Assembly (NCBI GenBank): GCA_964411665.1
Contig: CAYPMR010000045.1
Coordinates: forward strand, 1-32,651
Length of the DNA stretch: 32,651 bases
Direction of reading: 5' to 3'
Source of the DNA: CALFCE01 sp964411665
GTDB taxonomy: Bacteria; Pseudomonadota; Gammaproteobacteria; Granulosicoccales; Granulosicoccaceae
The stretch's first letter is position 1. Every line of letters starts with the position of its first letter. Shown one piece after another: positions 1-7,016 of the stretch. The notes under the pieces were generated by a model. It was not told the DNA's origin. It saw only the letters and a program-made list of their open reading frames with translations, and did not search any database. Both the position numbers and the translations under genes were made by a program.

Positions 1-37
1 CGATGAGGTGTCAATCGCAGGGATGCGATTGCCAAAC

Positions 38-71
38 CTACAGGGACGTATTAACTACAGGGACGTATTAA
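38..71. repeat. 17-bp direct tandem repeat, two copies
   Basis: The unit ctacagggacgtattaa occurs twice head to tail at 38-54 and 55-71, followed by cggcgccc. The sequence before it (1-37) also contains a cagggatgcgattgcc stretch. No coding frame is evident in 1-156, so this is the intergenic downstream flank of the regulator gene. Its function is unknown. It is one of several 11-18-bp duplications in the window. Confidence 0.85.
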
Positions 72-156
72 CGGCGCCCTCAGCGAAGCAATACCCGAGT
101 GCGCACGACATTAACTACAATAAAAACTTTCTTCAAAAAATGTCTGACAGGTGCAA

Positions 157-1368
157 CTAAGTCGCACTATGCAGATTAGCTTGAACATTCGACTTATTGA
201 TCGAAGGATGCGTGGTTCGACGCAGCGGACTCACTCTACCAGGGGCTTTTTTACTTTTAACAGTTTTACTGACCGCAGCCTGCTGATCGGCAGATTTTTC
301 CACGTTCTCTTCAATCGAATTCTGATCACTAGAACCTACATCCGCCTTACGTAAATTCGCACCAGACGCTTTCGGAGTGTCATCAAGCAAACCAGCTGCT
401 CGCCTTCTCTCATCACGCGGTGGGACAGAAAACGTATCGCGATAGCACTTACTGAAATGCGGCGCTGATACAAACCCGCAAGCAAGTGCAATATCAACAA
501 TCGGTTTAGAGGTTTGCAGCAGCAGTTGTCGTGCACGTTCCAGACGTAGTTCAAGATAGTACCGAGTGGGCACACTATTGAGGTAGCGCTGGAACAATCG
601 CTCTAACTGACGTCGCGACAACCCAACATGGTGCGACAACTCATCGAGAGTCATCGGCTCTTCGATGTTCGCTTCCATTAGTGATACAGCTTCTGCAAGT
701 TTCGGTTGGCTGGTTCCTATACGTTGCGTCAGCGGAACTCGCTGTCGATCATGTTGATCACGTATCCGCTCACACATAAATTGCTCCGAAATCGCAGTCG
801 CAATCTCAGCACCATGTTGTTGCCTGACCTCATAGAGCATCATATCGATGGGTGCAGTACCGCCTGCACATGTGTATCGATCGCGATCAATTTCAAAAAG
901 CTCAGGTGAAATAATCAAGTGCGGAAATTCCTCACGAGCACTGGCGATATTTTCCCAATGAATTGTGAATCGATAACCATCAAGTAAACCCGCTCGTGCC
1001 AGTACATGACTACCGGTACAAACAGCACCGAGAACAACCTGACTTTTGGCTAACTGACGCAACCATTGAATCGAAGTGTCACAGCCTAGACGATGGATAT
1101 GAATGCCTCCGCAAACAATCACCGCATCAAAGGCATCAGTGTTATCAAACGTTGCGATAGAGTAATCGGGAGCGAACGCTAAACCATTACTGCAGGTTAT
1201 CATTTCATTGGATTCGCCGATTGTTGCCCAGCTATATAGCGGCTCACCGCTGAGCTGATTAGCCATACGCAACGGTTCGATAGCCGAAGTAAAAGCTATG
1301 AGGGAGAAATTATCCAATAACAGAAACCCGATACGAGTTGTCTGTGAACCTGCCTTTTTTGGAATCAC
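157..1368 (-). CDS. gbdR: GbdR-like GlxA/AraC-family transcriptional activator
   Basis: This is a DNA-binding regulator of 403 residues. Residues 12-200 form a DJ-1/PfpI-like sensor domain with the family motif GAVCTGSHVLARAGLLDGY around Cys117. Residues 222-322 form an AraC-type double helix-turn-helix ending in PPRDERR. Stretches such as GFLLLDNF, EPLRMANQLSG and GGTAPIDMML closely match the GbdR glycine-betaine regulators of Pseudomonas as I remember them. In that family the activator responds to glycine betaine or dimethylglycine. The start is GTG at 1368, with an AGGTGA ribosome site 8 bases upstream and no in-frame ATG nearby. An odd feature is a polar, lysine- and serine-rich tail of about 78 residues (326-403) beyond the usual end. 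The MttB-type methyltransferase just upstream on the same strand fits a methylamine/betaine role. Family is confident; the exact ligand is inferred. Confidence 0.88.
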   Translation of the reverse strand: MIPKKAGSQTTRIGFLLLDNFSLIAFTSAIEPLRMANQLSGEPLYSWATIGESNEMITCSNGLAFAPDYSIATFDNTDAFDAVIVCGGIHIHRLGCDTSIQWLRQLAKSQVVLGAVCTGSHVLARAGLLDGYRFTIHWENIASAREEFPHLIISPELFEIDRDRYTCAGGTAPIDMMLYEVRQQHGAEIATAISEQFMCERIRDQHDRQRVPLTQRIGTSQPKLAEAVSLMEANIEEPMTLDELSHHVGLSRRQLERLFQRYLNSVPTRYYLELRLERARQLLLQTSKPIVDIALACGFVSAPHFSKCYRDTFSVPPRDERRRAAGLLDDTPKASGANLRKADVGSSDQNSIEENVEKSADQQAAVSKTVKSKKAPGRVSPLRRTTHPSINKSNVQANLHSAT

Positions 1369-1695
1369 CGAAAAATCACCTGATAGGAAATCACAATGTC
1401 GTGTAAATTACGCCAAGAAGGCGCACACTGACAAGTTAATTATTTAGGGTTTGTGTCAGAGGTATGACTAATTTTCAACGGTTTGCCCCGCCTAATCTGT
1501 GGCACCTCGAATAAACGAAGCTAAATGAGTTGAAAGCGACAATGGTGGAACCAACAAAAGAATGGATCTGGTGATTTCAGATCATCAGGGACAGCTATTT
1601 GACGTACTTGGCTTGCAGCCTGCGCACCGCTCAAGGGGAGCGCCTGGTCTTGCTCATGTATTTGCATCTACCAAGGGGAAAGGAGACGCCGGATT
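1369..1695. other. Intergenic region upstream of the GbdR-like gene
   Basis: About 330 bases separate the regulator start from the dispersed repeat at the end of the MttB-type gene. It presumably carries the regulator promoter. An imperfect hairpin-like stretch lies near 1622-1650, and a gatctg...cagatc inverted repeat lies at 1565-1582. I could not assign a known operator or riboswitch. Confidence 0.4.
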
Positions 1696-1757
1696 CTACC
1701 CGGTCGGCACGCACCTTGTTGTGACGCACCATCTCTAAAATTTTGAGATGGCTTCTA
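1696..1757. repeat. Dispersed repeat: second copy of the right end of the 30.6-30.8 kb element
   Basis: These 62 bases match 30768-30827 at roughly 89% (five substitutions and one 2-base gap, by eye). The outer end is the sequence ttttgagatggcttcta, which in the other copy is a terminal inverted repeat. No matching left end was found nearby, so this is a solo or eroded copy. Its last three bases are the TAG stop of the MttB-type gene read on the minus strand. It also contains ccatctc...gagatgg (7-bp stem), a hairpin that could end or stabilise the mttB transcript, although no T-run follows. Confidence 0.8.
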
Positions 1758-3359
1758 GTAGTTTGCATCAGGCATCGATGCCTTCTTGCGGGTAATAAAA
1801 TCACTCAAAGCTTCATCTGCTGCTGCATCAAGTGGTGGCGCTTCATACTCATCAAGCATTCGCTGCCAAAGTGCGTGTGCACGTACTCTTGAATCTTTAG
1901 AGCCTTCCAGTTCCCATTGCTCGAAACTGTTGTTGTCAGCAATGCTTGATCGGTAAAAGGCAGATTCAAAGTTACGTTGTGTATGATCGCAACCAAGAAA
2001 ATGCTGCCCTGGCCCAACATCCTTTAACGCATCCAATGCCTGGCCATTCTCGGTTAGATCTACACCTTCAAGCAGAACACCGAGCATACCTGCCTGATCA
2101 CTGTCCATGACAAATTTTTCGTAACCCATAACAAGGCCACCTTCAAGCCAGCCAGCCGTATGCAACATAAAATTTACGCCAGCCAAAGCTGCGGTCTGCA
2201 AGGTGTTGGCACTTTCATAAGCAGCCTGGGCGTCAGCAATTTTTGATGCACATAATCCACCCCCGCTTCTAAACGGTACACCAAGGCGACGTGCTAGCGC
2301 CGCTGCAATGTACATGACAGCTGAAGGTTCCGGCGTACCAAACGTCGGCGCGCCCGATTGCATGGAAATGGAACTCGCAAAGGTACCAAAGATCACCGGT
2401 GCTCCAGGTTTTACCAGCTGACAAAATGCCATTCCGGCCATTGCTTCTGCAAGAATTTGTGTACAGGTGCCAGCAACAGTCACAGGTGACATGGCACCAG
2501 CGAGAATGAACGGAGATACAACACAAGCCTGATTATTAGCTGCATAAACTTTCGCAGCTCCCAACATCGTATCGTCGAACGTCATCGGTGAGTTTGCATT
2601 GATCAGATTGGTCATGACCGTCTTCGGCTCGCCGCTCTGCTCATCATAAAATGCATCACCAAAAACGGCTTTTGCCATATCAATGCTGTCCTGAGCACGT
2701 TCAGGTGCAGTCACAGAACCCATAAAAGGTTTATCAGAGAAACGCAGGTGCGCTTCGACCATGTCGAGATGGCGCTTGTTAACAGGCAAATCAACCGGTT
2801 CGCAGAGCGTGCCACCGGAATGATGTAATTGGGGAGACTGATAACCGAGTTTTACAAAGTTCCGAAAATCCTCAATCGTGGCATAACGTCTACCCCCTTC
2901 AAGATCACTGACAAATGGAGGTCCATAGGCTGGCACCAGAACAACGTTGTCTTCGCCTATTTGAACTGACTTGGCAGGATTACGAGCATGTTGTGTATAA
3001 ACTGACGGTGCGTTTTCAGTAATGAGCGCACGACACAGTCCTTTCGGGAAATGTACCCTTTCACCTTTGACATCCGCGCCTGCGTCTCGCCAGGTCTGTA
3101 GCGCTTCTTTGTCATCACGAAATTCGATACCGATCTCTTCAAGAACACGATCGGCGTTCGCCTCTATCAGTGCGAGACCTTCTTCATCAAGGATATTGTA
3201 GACAGGAATTTTTCGTTTAATGTAGGGCTTGCTTGATGCACTACCTGCACTGCGAGCAGCACGCTTGGCTTCCCTCGCACTAGCACCACCGCGACGTCTG
3301 CTGCGTCGTGGTGCATTGGCTGCACCTTCCTTGTCGTTGTTACTCGCTTCACTGGCCAT
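1755..3359 (-). CDS. MttB-family (COG5598) trimethylamine/betaine-type methyltransferase, non-pyrrolysine
   Basis: This 534-residue protein belongs to the MttB superfamily. Members move a methyl group from a quaternary or tertiary amine to a corrinoid protein. Recognisable family blocks are IEFRDDKEALQTWRDAGA near residue 76 and the long alanine/glycine-rich barrel region at residues 260-420 (TVAGTCTQILAEAMAGMAF, SGGGLCASKIADAQAAYES). The gene reads through without an internal TAG, so it is not a pyrrolysine-dependent trimethylamine enzyme. Glycine betaine, carnitine or proline betaine are likelier substrates. The N-terminal 35 residues are strongly basic (RRSRRRGG, REAKRAARSAG). No corrinoid protein gene lies in the window. 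The stop codon falls inside a dispersed repeat end, so the last residues may have been altered by insertion. Start is ATG at 3359. The GbdR-like regulator lies downstream on the same strand. The substrate cannot be read from sequence. Confidence 0.9.
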   Translation of the reverse strand: MASEASNNDKEGAANAPRRSRRRGGASAREAKRAARSAGSASSKPYIKRKIPVYNILDEEGLALIEANADRVLEEIGIEFRDDKEALQTWRDAGADVKGERVHFPKGLCRALITENAPSVYTQHARNPAKSVQIGEDNVVLVPAYGPPFVSDLEGGRRYATIEDFRNFVKLGYQSPQLHHSGGTLCEPVDLPVNKRHLDMVEAHLRFSDKPFMGSVTAPERAQDSIDMAKAVFGDAFYDEQSGEPKTVMTNLINANSPMTFDDTMLGAAKVYAANNQACVVSPFILAGAMSPVTVAGTCTQILAEAMAGMAFCQLVKPGAPVIFGTFASSISMQSGAPTFGTPEPSAVMYIAAALARRLGVPFRSGGGLCASKIADAQAAYESANTLQTAALAGVNFMLHTAGWLEGGLVMGYEKFVMDSDQAGMLGVLLEGVDLTENGQALDALKDVGPGQHFLGCDHTQRNFESAFYRSSIADNNSFEQWELEGSKDSRVRAHALWQRMLDEYEAPPLDAAADEALSDFITRKKASMPDANY

Positions 3360-3569
3360 GTGTAGAGATAGTCTCTGTAGTTATTGTTCGGCTACCCGCA
3401 ATGCTAAAGGTATTTGCGAAATGTTACCCAATCGAACGATATGCACCCATACAGCGCAGTAATACGACTCGACAGACGATCAAAATATCAGAAACAAATC
3501 CCGCTGAGTTCGACAAGCTCGACTCTTACTTATCTGTAGAGTGTCGAAACGCCAACACGAGCGCACAGA

Positions 3570-4121
3570 CTATTCGTACAGGGAACGACAGGTATGTACC
3601 AGATTCTCCTGTGCATCAGTCTGTATGCGACGGCCATTACTCGCCCTGATCGCAGCTACCGCCTGCTGCGTATCCATTCCCATCTCGACTAGAATGCGTG
3701 CAGCCATCATACCGGTGCGACCAAGACCGGCATAACAGTGAAATACAACCTGTTCGCCAATGCGCAGCGCATGACGTATCAGCTCCCCTTCTTCGGCCCA
3801 TATATCTTCGAACTTCTGATCCGGAATATCCATATCGACAATGGGCAGCTGGCGCCACCAGATGCCATTTTCCTGCAGCAGCTGAGGCAATTCTTGTACT
3901 TTAGCTATTGCCAGCTCATGTGGCTCGAGGAAACAGACAACACCATTCGTCCCCCAATCGACCAGCTCCTGTACATCCACTGCCAGATTCTTTTTGCCGT
4001 AGGGCTGTGCGGCACCCACCCTTATACCGGGACAAGCCACAAGCCCCATACTGCCTACATAGCCAGGGACATTAATAGTATCTATTGAGTTGGGAGTATT
4101 TTTACCTATGCCAAGGATCAT
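3570..4121 (-). CDS. Dual-specificity / tyrosine-type protein phosphatase, CDKN3-like
   Basis: This 183-residue cytosolic protein carries the cysteine phosphatase signature HCYAGLGRTG. The nucleophile is Cys129 and the phosphate-binding arginine is Arg135. Upstream, the stretch at residues 48-68 (VQELVDWGTNGVVCFLEPHEL) and the loop PIVDMDIPD at 93-101 match the CDKN3-like dual-specificity group, where a loop aspartate acts as the general acid. The family removes phosphate from Tyr or Ser/Thr residues, and some bacterial members act on other phosphoesters. No signal peptide or membrane segment is present. It stands alone, 210 bases before the MttB-type gene on the same strand, with no partner kinase visible. 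Substrate is unknown. Confidence 0.85.
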   Translation of the reverse strand: MILGIGKNTPNSIDTINVPGYVGSMGLVACPGIRVGAAQPYGKKNLAVDVQELVDWGTNGVVCFLEPHELAIAKVQELPQLLQENGIWWRQLPIVDMDIPDQKFEDIWAEEGELIRHALRIGEQVVFHCYAGLGRTGMMAARILVEMGMDTQQAVAAIRASNGRRIQTDAQENLVHTCRSLYE

Positions 4122-4578
4122 GAGAGTTCAAGACGGGATTAAGAGATTGAAAAGTGTGAACAGGTGATCATTTAGTTATCAATTCAATTACCTTATTCAG
4201 CTTATGGACTGATAATAGCGTGAAAACCCGGCGGTGCTGCAGTAAGTGCTGCAGTAAGTGCGGCAGCAACGTTACCGAGTCTTTACATGAGACCCAGGAC
4301 GTTGAGAATACGCTAAGCTCAAAGAGTCACGCCAATTGAGATCAAGCATGCAGCGTATAGCCATGTGAATGCGTTACTGCAGTGGAGAGCGGAGCAATAG
4401 TGCAGGCGCTAACGCGGCAAGAATGCCAACAACCTTGATGCAACAACGGACTCGGCTTGAATAAAATCGGATCAAGGCAAGCGGCAAATGCGAAAAAAGA
4501 CATTCTCGCCCAACTTCCAGCGTGTTTTAAAATTCTAATACGGATTAAAACCAACCATACACGGAACAGAGCTGACCA
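4122..4578. other. Intergenic region between divergent phosphatase and S-methyltransferase genes
   Basis: About 457 bases with no convincing gene. It should hold divergent promoters. It contains a 12-bp tandem duplication (4234-4257). I looked for SAM, SAH and cobalamin riboswitch signatures because the next gene is a homocysteine methyltransferase, and recognised none. Confidence 0.5.
4234..4257. repeat. 12-bp tandem duplication
   Basis: The unit gtgctgcagtaa occurs at 4234-4245 and 4246-4257, followed by a degenerate third copy (gtgcggcagcaa). It lies in the divergent intergenic region upstream of the S-methyltransferase gene. Confidence 0.85.
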
Positions 4579-5679
4579 TTGAATTCTCAAACCATACAGA
4601 TCAAGGGAAACGACAATCCACTCACGCAAGCGATTGCGCGCAAAGGCGTGTTACTTGCCGACGGCGCCACGGGCACCAATCTTTTCGCTATGGGATTGCA
4701 AACCGGTGATTCACCAGAGCTATGGAATGTGGATCACCCGGATCGGGTACGCAAGCTATACGCAAACTTTATAGAAGCCGGCTCTGACCTGATATTGACA
4801 AATACCTTTGGTGGTACGCATTTCAGACTGGGTTTGCATGACGCTTCCCAGCGTGTAACGGAACTCAATCAACGCGCTGCAGAATTAGCTTGTGACGAAG
4901 TAAAAAAATCAGGCCGTGATGTACTGGTTGCCGGATCGATGGGGCCGACTGGCGAAATACTCCAGCCCAATGGTCCAGTGTCAACCGAGGAGGCCATGCA
5001 AGGTTTTCGTGAACAGGCCGAAGCGCTAGTGGCTGGCGGTGTTGATGTTTTATGGGTAGAGACCATGTCAGCACGTGAAGAAATTATTGCTGCCATGCAA
5101 GCCTGTAGTGATTTACCTGTGCCCGTCGTGTTTACCGTCAGTATCGATACCAATGGCCGGACCATGATGGGTATCACAGCTCACGATGTCATCGAATTAA
5201 ATAGTTCTTTAGCAGTGCCAGCAGATGCGGTTGGCACGAACTGTGGTGTCGGAGCCGCTGAAGTATTAGCCGCAGTCAATAATCTTTCAACCGCAAGAAA
5301 AAGCTGTTCGCATCAAGTCCCTCTGGTCGCCAAAGCCAACTGCGGAGTGCCCGAATATGTCGATGGTGAAATCGTCTATAACGGCACACCGGAGATAATG
5401 GCGAGCTACGCTTGTCTGGCGGCTGATGCTGGCGCTTCGATCATCGGTGGTTGTTGCGGCACCACACCCGATCACCTGCGTGCCATGCGCGAAGCGCTAG
5501 ACAATAGAACTCCCGCTAAATCACCGAATCTCGGCGAAATTGTCGCCTCTCTGGGTGAGGTCTCGAAAGGCGCTACTGCACAAATGCAGGGCGATCTGTC
5601 AGTAGCAGCAGGCTCGGCCAGCGGCAGAGGCGCCAGACGCACACGCCGACGTCGTAGTTCAAGTTCGCCTGCTGAGTAG
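4579..5679 (+). CDS. Betaine-homocysteine-type S-methyltransferase (zinc, Pfam S-methyl_trans)
   Basis: This enzyme makes methionine by passing a methyl group from a donor such as glycine betaine, or a methylated carrier, to homocysteine. The barrel begins with LLADGATGTNLFAMGL (residues 25-40). The three zinc-binding cysteines are visible: Cys222 in GTNCGVG and Cys292-Cys293 in GGCCGTTPDHLRAM. Length is 366 residues, slightly over the usual 300-340 because of a C-terminal tail rich in glycine, arginine and serine (GRGARRTRRRRSSSS). An in-frame TGA at 4573 lies just before a TTG at 4579. The first later ATG falls inside the barrel, so TTG is the only sensible start. It stands alone on the plus strand and converges with the amidinotransferase gene, 7 bases away. 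With the nearby MttB homologue and GbdR-like regulator it suggests methyl transfer from betaines into methionine. Confidence 0.9.
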   Translation: MNSQTIQIKGNDNPLTQAIARKGVLLADGATGTNLFAMGLQTGDSPELWNVDHPDRVRKLYANFIEAGSDLILTNTFGGTHFRLGLHDASQRVTELNQRAAELACDEVKKSGRDVLVAGSMGPTGEILQPNGPVSTEEAMQGFREQAEALVAGGVDVLWVETMSAREEIIAAMQACSDLPVPVVFTVSIDTNGRTMMGITAHDVIELNSSLAVPADAVGTNCGVGAAEVLAAVNNLSTARKSCSHQVPLVAKANCGVPEYVDGEIVYNGTPEIMASYACLAADAGASIIGGCCGTTPDHLRAMREALDNRTPAKSPNLGEIVASLGEVSKGATAQMQGDLSVAAGSASGRGARRTRRRRSSSSPAE

Positions 5680-5686
5680 TTTCATA

Positions 5687-6829
5687 CTAAGAACGAATCT
5701 GAGTGCCGGCAGTCTGCTTCGGGAAATAATCCTGGCAGCTACCTTCACGGTACACATCAGCCGTCGCGCAGTGCAGCCCACCACCAAACGGATAAGCGTC
5801 ACGGAATTCAATGGGTATGACATTCATACCCAGCTTGTCCATTTGTTCCATCTGACGTGTCTCAGAGCCCTCAACAATGACCGTCTTGTGATCAACAACC
5901 AGACAATTCATTGATAACCAAACGCTGGAGTAACAAAGTGGCGGTGGTGAATTATGTATAGGTCTGGCAGCGTCAACGATTTCCCAGTCATTGTCATTGA
6001 AGATGCGTCGCTGACTCTCGGGTAATGGCCGGTCCGGATTGTTGATAATCAAACCGGGGCGCAAAGGCACAAAGGTAGCGTCAATATGGATGGGGTATGG
6101 GTCGCCCGGAAAATTCACCGCATGCACACGCAGTTCGGGAAAATGTCTTTGCAACCACTCCATCGCGCGTCTGTTGGTGGTCAGACCATGCTGGCAAAAT
6201 AGATCTTTGCCCAGTCTGCAGATATCCGCAGCATCAAACAGAATTTCATTTTCATTGGTAACAAAATTCAATTCAGCAGTGCGCTTTAAGCGTTCATCTT
6301 CAGTGATATCATCGAAATAACCCGCTCTGTACGAGTTGTCTGACAGCCGTGGTCTGGGTGCCTGTTCCCAGCGAAACTGTGGATCCTGATCAAAGTAGCT
6401 CGACAACAAGGGCTCGTAAGCGAGGTATTCAAAATAACGGCTGCGAAAAGACATGGCTGCTAACAGGATTTCCTGGCCAACCGTCAGCAGTACATCGCGT
6501 GGCGGCATACAGCCAAACATGGATCCAGTCTGAAAATCAGGCGTGTGGACCGCCTGATTCCATTGTAATGGCGAAGGTCGGTCCACCCTGACACCCAGGT
6601 CGGTTAGTATCTTTACCAGGTTATCAAGCTGCTGATTGGCTTTTTCGACGGTCTCAAGTGGACGCGGGCCCCATAGCCCACTCATATCACTGTCTTCGGG
6701 TATCTTCGCTTCCGAGCACGGCTCTGACGGTGGTATGCAGGTATGATCAGCACGCCCGACAATAACGTGTTTTAGAGGGTCAAAATCATTCCAGGAACTG
6801 ACCTTCACTGCGGCGTCTGTCGTGCTCAT
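5687..6829 (-). CDS. Glycine amidinotransferase-like enzyme (AGAT family)
   Basis: Family members transfer the amidino group of arginine to an amine acceptor. With glycine this gives guanidinoacetate and ornithine. The 380-residue protein shows the amidinotransferase triad in family context: Asp199 in FDAADICRLG, His248 in YPIHIDATFVPL and Cys354 in GGGLHCATADVYR. The Asp-His spacing of 49 equals that of vertebrate AGAT, and the His-Cys spacing (106) is close to its 104. A longer reading frame begins at a GTG (6835), but ATG at 6829 is the better start. No signal peptide is seen. The gene is alone on the minus strand and converges tightly with the S-methyltransferase gene. Glycine as acceptor would tie it to the glycine end of betaine degradation; inosamine phosphate or another amine is possible. 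The fold is confident, the acceptor inferred. Confidence 0.9.
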   Translation of the reverse strand: MSTTDAAVKVSSWNDFDPLKHVIVGRADHTCIPPSEPCSEAKIPEDSDMSGLWGPRPLETVEKANQQLDNLVKILTDLGVRVDRPSPLQWNQAVHTPDFQTGSMFGCMPPRDVLLTVGQEILLAAMSFRSRYFEYLAYEPLLSSYFDQDPQFRWEQAPRPRLSDNSYRAGYFDDITEDERLKRTAELNFVTNENEILFDAADICRLGKDLFCQHGLTTNRRAMEWLQRHFPELRVHAVNFPGDPYPIHIDATFVPLRPGLIINNPDRPLPESQRRIFNDNDWEIVDAARPIHNSPPPLCYSSVWLSMNCLVVDHKTVIVEGSETRQMEQMDKLGMNVIPIEFRDAYPFGGGLHCATADVYREGSCQDYFPKQTAGTQIRS

Positions 6830-7016
6830 AATCACTAAACTCGTTTACGGTTAAAGCACCGAATGTTGCCCCAGACGCTCGACAGCCGCAACCACCAAGC
6901 CCAATAAATCCCTGGAAAAGCGACACCTGTCGTTGCACAAGGACCTATTCAATAAAAACTGATAGCTCAGGATCAGTAGCGCTGAATCGAAAGCTCAGAG
7001 ATATACCAATAATCGG

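Noticed and set aside
1562..1738. A 58-codon plus-strand ORF starting at an ATG and ending inside the dispersed repeat, with a matching reading frame in the copy at 30768-30810
   Set aside because: Every base difference between the two copies within the shared frame that I checked changes the amino acid, so there is no sign of protein conservation. The start has only a poorly spaced ribosome site.
1755..3359. Pyrrolysine-containing trimethylamine methyltransferase
   Set aside because: No in-frame TAG occurs before the terminal stop.
4122..4578. Possible SAM, SAH or cobalamin riboswitch before the homocysteine methyltransferase gene
   Set aside because: None of the conserved cores that I know could be matched; similarities were limited to short GC-rich words.
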